Shown here piece by piece: positions 24,331-34,297 of a stretch of DNA of 64,000 nt. Numbering within the stretch: position 1 is the stretch's first letter; each line of letters begins with the position of its first letter. The stretch comes from Fistularia commersonii (lineage: Eukaryota > Chordata > Actinopteri > Syngnathiformes > Fistulariidae). The position numbers were made by a program, and so were the translations under genes. Where the stretch lies: positions 4,135,001-4,199,000 of the forward strand of contig JBBMNZ010000035.1 in NCBI GenBank assembly GCA_037954325.1, written 5' to 3'. Under the pieces are notes generated by a model that saw only the letters and a list, made by a program, of their open reading frames with translations, was not told where the DNA came from and did no database searches.

Positions 24331-25921
24331 TAACAAGAGAGCTGACTTGGACTTCAATAAGCTCCGACAAAAGTGGCAACATGGTTGACAATTGGTATTT
24401 TTTGGCGGTTTTTAGACGTCTGGGCGCCATCATTTGTCGTCCCCGAAACCTACATCCTGCTTGTTAGCTCCGCGCGGTGAACGATAGCTGGAGGAATCCA
24501 GCACATTGTCATCACGTTGCGATGATAATACGGTGGAGAACAACGGGAACTCTCATATTTCAGAGCGAATGACTGGCCGGTAATTCCGTGAAGACAAAAC
24601 CGCACGGCCCCGATGAATCGGTTATCGATTTAAGAGAAACAGGAACACGCTGAATCACGATTGATAACCGTGCGTGACCTTCACGAGGTCTATTTTCACT
24701 CAGACTGAACCGCGCCGCCCTGGATTGGAGTGCCCATCAGGAGAGCGGTGGGTTACTTGAGGTTTTTATGGGGGGGAGGAAGCAAAGAGCGGGGGGGGGG
24801 GGCTCTCTTTTACGTGAGGAAAAACTAGCATCTGATAAGAAGCACCGAAAAAAAGCAGCAACGGGTGGCTCTTCTTGGTGACCGATTAGCATCAGGGAGC
24901 GCTAGCCGTCTACAGAAGTGCTCTAAACATCAACCAATTTGTTTGTGTTGATAACGACGACGGTTGCTAAGCGCTAATCCCCAGCTCCCCCGCTATACAG
25001 CAGAAGTTTAGAACTCACATGCAAAGGAAGCGAATGGGGCGCAATCCAATATGGCGTACGAATGTAAACAAAGCTTTCTTCCAAGTATTGTACCATGTGA
25101 TGACTTGTTTGCTATGACTAGCTCCGATGCAAAATTTTAATGTCGCAAAGGCAAAATGTCGGAATGATGGAACAAGACTTTTTCAGACAATGGTCATTTA
25201 ACCCCGAAACGCCATAGTTCAAGGAAATCGTGAACCGAGGACCACCTGTTTTAATGTTAAAGTGACAAATCCCTGGAGGTCTCCACAGTCACCCTGCGAA
25301 GAACTTGTTTTGGTCACCGTCGGAGACGCAAGAACAATCAGGGTCCACCGTGGATGAACCCGATCACTGCTTATCCACTAAGGGGTGCAAAAAAGGAGAT
25401 TTTAGGTTCAAAAGTGGGGGTCATCTTTGGACGATCTGTTTGTAGGACGCCTGGGTGTGATGTCATGGTTTAGCCGTTGGCGGCTAATAGCTAATCCGCT
25501 ATCGGTCTGCAGCTCCTACAGAGCTGTCGACAGGAGACCTGAGGATTGAGAGGTCACTTTAAGGTCATGATTCTCCACCTTGATTAAAAAAGAAAGACGT
25601 TAAAGTCCGAAATAATGTCGGCGGGTCTCATCTATGGAGAGCGTTTCCCTCCAGGGCCTCCATTCGTCCACGCTTCCACGGGAGGAGGCGCGTCGCCACG
25701 AACGCCTGTAAACGATTTCCCCCGCAGAGGCAGCGTGACGGCGCAGACATTTCCGCAATTAAGGGAGTCATATGACTGAATCGGGAGGCTCAAGGTTGGG
25801 GAGGAGGAGCGGCGGCAGTGACGGTTGACCTTCACGGTTATTCTAGGACCTTGGTGGCTGAACCTGCCTTGGATCTTGGAAAAGAAGAAGATCGATGACT
25901 CCAAACTGTCCCTCGGTGTCT

Positions 25922-25985
25922 GTATTGGTGATTGACAGGTGACCGACCCGGGTTAAACCCCGCCTCTCGCCGCTGTGATGGCCGC
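25922..25985 (-). repeat. Interspersed fish repeat fragment (-)
   Basis: A short core fragment, gtgattgacaggtgaccgac followed by ggttaaaccccgcctctcgc, is nearly identical over about 45 bp to the fragment at 29800-29905. Confidence 0.6.
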
Positions 25986-26514
25986 CGATCAGACCACGTG
26001 CGCAGGAAAAGCGACACAATAACTAAACGAATGAATCGCCGCCGCATTCTCAGCATTAGCGCATCGTTAGCTCGTTAGCTCGTGTATTTACTCCGATCAG
26101 AAATACAAATAAAGGTGTATTTTTTGGTGAACGTACCAGAGGGAAACCCACATAGCAGGAGTTTCGCGGAGAGATCGGGCGCCATGCAGGTTCCCGCAGC
26201 TCAATTTCACCCATTTTGCTCAAACTCTGCAGACTCTGTGTGCTGGACCCTCAGCCAGTCCTGAAAGGAACATAAAAAACATTAAACTTGAAATGTCCAA
26301 GTTCCTAATTGTGAGACCCCTCATCCGTGGGAGTCACGCAGTTCTTGGTAAGGAGAAAGAAAATGAAAGCATTTTACTGTAAAATTATCTCACAGTGGCT
26401 GCGCCGGAGTCATATGTCACGCAGCGGGAGCTGTAACAAAACGCTGCAGCACGCAAGGCGGTCATGAGAGAGCTAGAGATAACAAACGCTGCCTGCATTT
26501 CACTTTTCTTCACT

Positions 26515-26592
26515 TCCGAAAAACTGAATTCCACTCATTAGTTTGCATAAGATACCGCCGAAACCATCGGCGCCGAATTTTCAAGAATAAGC
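26515..26592. promoter_or_regulatory. Candidate conserved noncoding element
   Basis: Ccactcattagtttgcataa and ccgaaaccatcggcgccg, with an octamer-like TTTGCATAA beside a CATTAG homeodomain core, lie 1.2 kb before the GLUT promoter. Confidence 0.2.
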
Positions 26593-27479
26593 GTGGCCCC
26601 GCGGCCCCAGGGTTCCCCGAGACCCAGTCCGAGGGTGTGACCTCCTCTGATCCCAGGGCGTCTAAACATCACACTTTTTATAAAAAAAAACTCAAAAGTG
26701 TGGGACAGACGTCGACACGGCGGTTAAAGATTGGACACGCGTCCCAAGGCGGCCTGCTGACTTGGATCACAAAATCCAGATTAGAATCGATAAATTAATA
26801 AAAAAAAAAAATTAAAAAAAAATCGCTTTTATTTTTATTTTCAGTTACACAGCAATTAGGTTATCCAAAAATCTAACAATTCTGAAATAAAGATTTAATA
26901 GCTGTCGACAGCTATGACTAATGTAGGTAGTAGTCATTCATTATGTAAATTGGGAAATTATATTATGAAATAGTGAATCACTGATGCTTTTGGGATTCAT
27001 GATGAAAGTAACTTAATGGGGGATTTAAATATCTGAAATTGTTAATAAATGTGCTTTAATTTAATATAAAAAAAACTTAGATAAAACATCAATACAAGAA
27101 GTAATATTTACTCAGCGTGATGGCTATTTAGAAAATAAGATAATTAACTGAGGACTCGTCTTATGACATCCAGTTAATGCAATCCGCACGGTAATAACAG
27201 CGCAATAGCAGATTTCAAGTCAAACAGGAGTCATGAGCCACCGGACGTGCAGCCGGTACTTTGTCTGTGGTGCTTTTAACGCTTTTAATTTTTATTTTAA
27301 AAAGAGAACAGACTGTACCGCCTCTCAGATTCTACACATTTAATCAGAAGCGACGATGCTAATCGATGTATTAGCTTCTGTTAGCACCACTAACCCCATC
27401 ACCACCACCGCCACCCCTTTCCCTACAGGTGAACCCCTGGACGCACAAAGTCACGTGCCACTTCATGCTCTTCTGCAAA

Positions 27480-27756
27480 TCCTGCAAATATAAAGACGCA
27501 CTTTGACCAACGGGGGCGGGTGACCGGCGCGTATCCTCCGCCCTCCACCCCACGCTCCTCCTCTCGTACACACCCTCCTCCCCGCCCCTTCGTCACGCCG
27601 GCGCGTCTTGGAACTACAAATGCGGTCGCGCCGTGAGGAGCTTTCCTGAGAAAAAAAAAAAAAAAACAACAAAAAACCTAAAGTTGTCCAGATGAGCGTT
27701 CTCCCGTCTTGGATGCGCAACACCGCTTGAGAGGGGACTACTTTTTCATGACTTAA
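27480..27756 (+). promoter_or_regulatory. Probable slc2a9-like promoter/5' UTR region
   Basis: This is a CpG-rich stretch directly upstream of the first coding exon. It contains a TATA-like TATAAA at 27489-27494, about 265 bp before the ATG. A two-codon upstream frame, ATG-ACT-TAA (27748-27756), ends exactly where the main ATG begins. No transcription start can be fixed from sequence alone. Confidence 0.35.
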
Positions 27757-27801
27757 ATGGCGGAAGAACTGCTGCTGCAAAACCATGCAAAGTTCACCGA
27801 G
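27757..27801 (+). CDS. slc2a9: slc2a9-like coding exon 1
   Basis: This exon encodes residues 1-15 (MAEELLLQNHAKFTE), the cytosolic N-terminus, and ends in phase 0 at GAG|gtaagt, a near-perfect donor. ATG 27757 is chosen because it joins in frame to exon 2, and because the only nearby in-frame upstream ATG (27748) is closed by TAA immediately before it. GLUT N-termini vary and often use alternative first exons, so another start elsewhere in intron 1 or upstream is possible. Confidence 0.8.
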
Positions 27802-28346
27802 GTAAGTTTCCGGACCGGTTCTCGTCAAAAAACCCGTTCTCGTTCCCCGACCTTCGGATTCACGAGGGTGAGTTTGTGAGTCGGGTAGAGGGCTTTAGGA
27901 TGAAATCCGGATTGAATCTTGACCGCCCTGAACTTTCCCCGGCGGCGTGCATGTGAAGATGGACATCAGACGGCTAATCGGGCTAATTTGGCAGAGACTG
28001 GCAAGCATTGTCCCAGATGAGCTATTTTCACGTGTAGCCGTCCGGGTCCCTCCATCGGGCCCATTCATGGCCAAATTGAGTTTCTTTAAGGCGTCCTGTT
28101 AAGCTAGGAGGGGGGATGGGGTGCTGTGTGGAACAAGCAGGCCCCTATAAGCGGGCGTCAGGGTGTCCCGGTGGGATCCGGGCCCACGGGGGGGGCCTCC
28201 GACCCCTCTGAAGACAACGGCGGACATGTGACCGCCGGAGGGGATTTTTACGACCGGACAGCCAAGAGGTTTCAAATAAAAAGAATGAGAAGGGTAATTA
28301 CAATCAAATGAGGGAGAAATTAAGATTTGCTTCGAGAAAGCTGATA

Positions 28347-28387
<41 letters not shown>

Positions 28388-29984
28388 AGATGGGGGGTTT
28401 GGATTTTTTTCCTGTGGAAATTCTTTTTCTTGAAATATCAGAATGCATGAAAAATCAGCAGCTTAACATTGCAAGCGGATCCGGATGCAGGAAGCTTCAC
28501 ACAATCAGCCTCTTTGCATTTCAACACACACACTGGACTACAAACACACACACTGGACTACGAACACACAAACTGGGCTACAAACACACACACTAAACAA
28601 CAAATAAACTCATTGGACTACAAGCACACACACTGGACTACAAATACACTGGACTACAAACAAACTCATTGGACTACAAACAATCACACTGGACTACAAA
28701 CACATACACTGGACTACAAACACACACGCTAGACAGCAAACACACACACTGATCTACAAATGAACTCATTAGACTACAAACACACTCACTGGACTAAAAA
28801 CACATACACTGGACTACAAACAAACTCACTGGACTACAAACACACACATCGGACTACAAACACACACGCTAGACAACAAATAAAGTCATTGGACTACAAG
28901 CACACACATTGGACTACAAATACACTGGACTACAAACAAACTCATTGGACTACAAACACACACACTGGACTACAAACAAACTCACTGGACTACAAACACA
29001 CTCACAGGGCTACAAGTCACATAGACCAAATTACGATTACATGGACAAAACTACAGATAAAAGTAATGGACTACAATCATATCAACAACACAACAGTCAC
29101 TTAGACTGGACTGCAATCATGTAGATTGGACTACAATCCCAAAGATAGGCCTACAATCACATAGATAGGAGTACAGTCGCAAATATTGGTTTACAGTCAC
29201 ATGGATTGGACTACAATTGCATAGATAGGACTAAATAGACTACATTCTCGAGAGTTGGGTTCAAGAAAAACACTTGGCGTCCTTCCTGTTGACGCCTCAC
29301 TTCCTGTCTGGTCCCCAGCACCTCACCAGGTCCCTGCTGGCGGTGGCGTTCCTGGCCTCATTCGGCAGCTCCATGCTCTACGGCTTCAACCTGGCCGTGG
29401 TCAACTCGCCGGCAGAGGTTTGTGTCGACATCCCCGACTCTCCCCGACCCCCGACCCCCGACCCCTGACCCCCGACCAATATTGCGTGAGGACGGCGGGG
29501 CGACGGTCCTCCGTGTCGGATCTTTCAGGCGTGGGAAGGTGGAGGATGGGGGAAGACGGTGGTCACTGTCATGTGGGGTCATGTGGGCTTATGCGAACAA
29601 AATCTACAAGGTTCCGTCCCATCATGTGCTCCCTTCTGCCTCCGACCATGTTCGATTCGCCGCGGCACGGTGACTAAAGCGCCGGGCGCTCGCCGGTTCC
29701 ACACAAGCCGAAGCATGTGAGCTCCATCGCCTTCTCCTCCTCTGGAGGGGGTTCTCCATGCTCCACCGTCACCGGCTTCACTGAACACCCCAAAACCCTC
29801 TGTAAGTGCCAATGAGGGTGAATGGTTAGATGGCTCTGTGATTGACAGGTGAGCCGTCTGGGTTAAACCCCGCCTCTCGCTCTGATTGTGATTGGCTGAG
29901 ATGGTCTCTGCATGACAGCCACTCAAACTTAGATTGATCATTTCTCTTTTTGGCTGAACTGGCCCTTTAAGAAGAGAGAGAATG

Positions 29985-30015
<31 letters not shown>

Positions 30016-30145
30016 AAAATATTTCTTTTTCTTGACTATTTTCAAAAGCTAGAAAAGCCTCCTTTTTTTTAATTCATATGACAGCCACTCAAACTTATAT
30101 TGAACACTTCTATTTTCGGCTGAATTGGCCCTTCAAGAAGAGAAA

Positions 30146-30179
<34 letters not shown>

Positions 30180-32556
30180 TGAAAATATTTCTTTTTCTTG
30201 ACTATTTTCAACAGCTAAAAAAAGCCTTCTTTTTTTTTTATTCTTATTCTGGATTATTTTTAAAGCAACGTCACAGGGAAATTTCAAGTTTTTTAATACA
30301 TTTATTGACTTGTTTTGTTTTATCTATTTTATCTTATTTGAAATGTGTCTAATCAATTTCCCAACTATTTTCAATTCAGTGAAACCAAGAAGGAGAGAGA
30401 AGGGGAGAAAGAATTTCTGATCATGAAAATAAATTAATAGATAATTAAAATAAATTTCAAAAAAGGTCAAAAACCTGCCAACTCTTAGGATCATCTTAGA
30501 TCATTCCTCTTTTTCAAGAATGGATAAAATGCCTGGACTGTCAATAAAACGACAAAGAAGAGGCGCGGGCGAGGGGGAGCGTGCTTAATCCGACCCGTGT
30601 GACAACCCGGGGGAAAATAGAAAAAAACGTACGGGATCACGTGACTTTTTCAAAGACGTGCTGGATCTGAGCGGCGTCCACGTGCCGCCGCGGCCCCGGC
30701 ACACGACACCATGTATTTCTAGAATTTTTTTTCCTATCCGTCCTGCAGTACATCAAGGACTTCTACAACCAGACGCTGATCGAGAACTACGACTGGACTC
30801 CGGACGAGGGCTTCCTCACGGTCCTGTACTCCCTCACCGTGTCCATCTTCGCCATCGGCGGGATGACCGGCGCCCTGCTGGTGGGCAGACTTGTCACCAA
30901 ATATGGGAGGTTAGTGTGTGCGTGAGCGTGTGTGTGTGTGTGTGTGTGTCGCTGACGGGTGGACCACAAACGTGTCCGTGTGTGTGTGTAAACAGGAAAG
31001 GGACCTTGGTGAGAGCCTCGGTGCTGGTGTTCATCGGCGGCGCCCTCATGGGTTTCAGCAGAGCCTGCAGGGAGCCGTCCATGGTCATCATCGGCCGCTT
31101 CATCACCGGGATACACTCGGGTAGGAACTTCCTGTCTGCGCAGGAAGTAAGCGCCGGGTCTTTGACGTCTGGGATTCCAACCGTCCGTTGCCTCCCGCTG
31201 TCTCGGTCCGCCAGGTATCTCCCTGAGCGTGGTGCCCATGTACCTGGGGGAGATCGCCCCCAAGAGCCTGCGGGGCTTCCTCGGCCTCGTCCCCAGCATC
31301 CACATCTGCCTGGGGGTCTTCATCGCCCAGGTCCTGGGGCTCCAGGAGCTGCTGGGAAAGGTGACGATGCAGACGACCGCGCCGCCGGGGGTTCTTCATC
31401 ATCTCCTCCACTAATAACTGCATGATGATTCACCAAACCCCGGCAGGAGGAGTACTGGCCCCTGCTCCTGGCCCTCGTGGTGTTTCCCACGCTGATTCAG
31501 GTGATGCTGTTGCCATGGTTCCCGGAGAGCCCGCGCTACCTGCTGATAGAGAAGGGGAACGTCCACGCCACCATTTCAGGTCCTTCGCGTGAAATCCGTC
31601 GAGGCTGCGTCGCTTTTTTTTTCTCCATCTCTGTCTTTTTTTTTTTTTTTTTTTGATTTTTTTTTTTTTTTTTTTTTTCCCCCCCGCAGCTCTGAAATGG
31701 TACCGCTCAAAGGGAAACATCCAGGCGGAGGTGGAGGAGATGCAGGAGGAGCAGCGTTCCCTGTCCTCCATCCAGACCCTCACCGTCCGCGGCCTCCTCA
31801 TGGATCGCTGCGTCCGCTGGCAGGTCATCACAATCGCCGTGGTCAACGTCGGCATGCAGCTGTCTGGCATTGACGCGGTAGGTGGTGAAGGACGCTGGTG
31901 TGTATGTGTGTAAACGGTAAACAGCGGGGGGTGGATGTGTGAGTGTGTGTGGAGGGAGGGGGGGGGATCACACTCCTACGTTCCTGTAGTCAATGATGAT
32001 TGTTGGCACAGAAGCTCTGTCAACAGGAAGTCCGTCTCTGTACTTCCTGTGTCGCTAATGTGCAATAAAACGTTAACTAACGTGACTAGCATTAGTCATT
32101 CAAGAAGGCCGGTAAACTTAGAGGGGAAACTTCGCAGGAGGTGTCTGCTTTCATTTGGGTTTCGGGATGCCGGGGTGACGGACGGCTCAACAGTCGGTGT
32201 CGACTGACACCAAGTGTATCAGGCTCTCCGGCCGCCGCTCAATCTTCATCCCGCCCCTCCCCGCCGGAGCTCTGGCTCTCCGCCGGCCAGGATTCAATTT
32301 ATGCGTCCACTTCCGCCGCTCACTCTCCGTGACGGACAGGGTGGTTAGCGTCCGGATTCAGGAAGACTTAAGAAAGGGAGGCTTTGACGGGGCGCCGGCG
32401 TCGGACCCCGAATCAGCCTCGGGTTTTCGCGGCCACATCGGAGACTCCATCTTCATCGGGGAGCGCCTGAGGTCAACGTGGAGGGAAAATACAACCCATC
32501 TGCTTCTACAGCGTTTCCCTAATCCAGCCTGACATACTGCCTGTTTAAGGGGGAAA

Positions 32557-32594
<38 letters not shown>

Positions 32595-34255
32595 TTGCAG
32601 CCGGAGCCCCTTGCTTTGCTAAATTTGCTGCGGGTTTCTAACCGGTTTAAAAAGAGCGTGTTTGCATGCTCCAAGGCCGGAATGGTGATGAAACACTACC
32701 TGCGCGGCTACTAAATCAACGAGACAGCGCTTAACCGCCGCCGTCGCCGGCCGGCCCAGTGATGGATGCGGCCTCGCTGAAATGTGATTAATGAGAACGC
32801 ATAAATTAATTTCCCAGAGGGGGGTGGGGGGAGACACACCTGAAAAACGCCACAACAAGCGGCGAGAGCTGCGAGAGGGCGTCTTTGCTGACTTCCTGTC
32901 TCTCGTCCAATCCCAGATCTGGTTCTACACAAACGACATATTCAGGAACGCCGGGATCCCGGACCCGCACATTCAGTACACCACGGTCGGGACGGGCGCC
33001 ATCGAGGTCATCTCCGGGATGATCGGCGTGAGTTGACGCCGATAAACGACGCATTTATTGATTATTGACTGTCAGTTTTACCACGAAGCTTTGATTCCAG
33101 ATGATCAGTAAATTCCAGGCCATCATAGATTTGGACAAAAGATATGATTAGTATAAATAAACTAATAATCAGAATTGGAATACCCCCAAGGGGAAAATTG
33201 TTTTTTTGTTGAAAGCAGCTCCTGCTCACATAGTAAAGTGGAGAAGAATCAAAATAAAACTTTGTCTAAAAATACAGAATAAATCAGCGAGTAATCAAAT
33301 AAAATTAAAAAATCGGGAAAGATCAGAAGAAATAAATGAAAATAAAAAAAGATGATAAAGACAAAAAAATTAAAGGTAAGTCAAAATAAAAAAAATGAAA
33401 ATATATGTAATGTATATACACGTATGTTCACAAGCACTTGTATATGATTACATGTGTATAAATCAGGGTAATTGTACAGGAAATGGTCATTGCACATATA
33501 TAAACTACCTCGGACCATAATGACCAACTTTTTGGAATGTAAAAATTATTTTTCTTATGTTTTTATCACTATAATGACATCCTCTCCTGGGTGACACACT
33601 TTAATTAACCGCAAACGTACGGCGGTAAAATGATTTATATTTAATGGTTGATGAGGAGCTCCGCGCGTCCCGAATCCTCCTCCCGCCACGACCCGACGTC
33701 AGCAGGTTCTGCCCCCCCGTCCCTCTTCCAGTGCTTTACGATCGAGCGCCTGGGTCGACGACCCCTGATGATTGGCGGCTTCCTCTTCATGGCCGTCTGC
33801 TGCGCCGGGATCACCGTGACCGTCCTCTTCCAGGTGGGGGGGCTGACTCATATACGTATTGATTTTTCTTTTTTTTTTTTTTTTTTTTTGCTCCAGAGTT
33901 GATTAAAAATATCTCAGCTATAAGTTATGCACTGAAAAGTACAGCGCAGTTTAGTTTGAGCGAGTCATGCCGCTGTACGAGCGTGTAATTACAATGTAAT
34001 TCTGTTTTTTCGGCGACCCGGTTTTGTGTTTACCCGACCGCAGACCCAGATGCCGTTCATGCGCTACGTCAGCGTGGCCTGCGTGGTGGGGATCATCGCC
34101 GGCTTCTGCATCGGCCCAGGTAAAGGCGGAGATGTTTAGGGGAGGGTTTAGGGGGCGCTTACGCCTTTTTACGGCTTCTCCGTGGAATCAGTGGCCGGCC
34201 CGTGTGTTAGGAAACACTGCTCCCTCCTGGACAGTCGCACAACAGCACCCCCCCT

Positions 34256-34297
<42 letters not shown>

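Larger units (their letters stand above)
23776..27479. other. Gene-free stretch upstream of the GLUT gene
   Basis: Mostly unique-looking sequence with fragments of interspersed repeat at 24272 and 25922. No exon with a recognised family could be found. Confidence 0.65.

Noticed and set aside
28523..29244. CRISPR-like array in GLUT intron 1
   Set aside because: The units are contiguous with no unique spacers, and the context is a vertebrate intron, so it is a minisatellite.
30658..31425. A 255-codon plus-strand frame and overlapping minus-strand frames across GLUT exons 3-5
   Set aside because: They run through introns and (GT)n in a frame different from the spliced gene. They are shadows of GC-rich coding exons.
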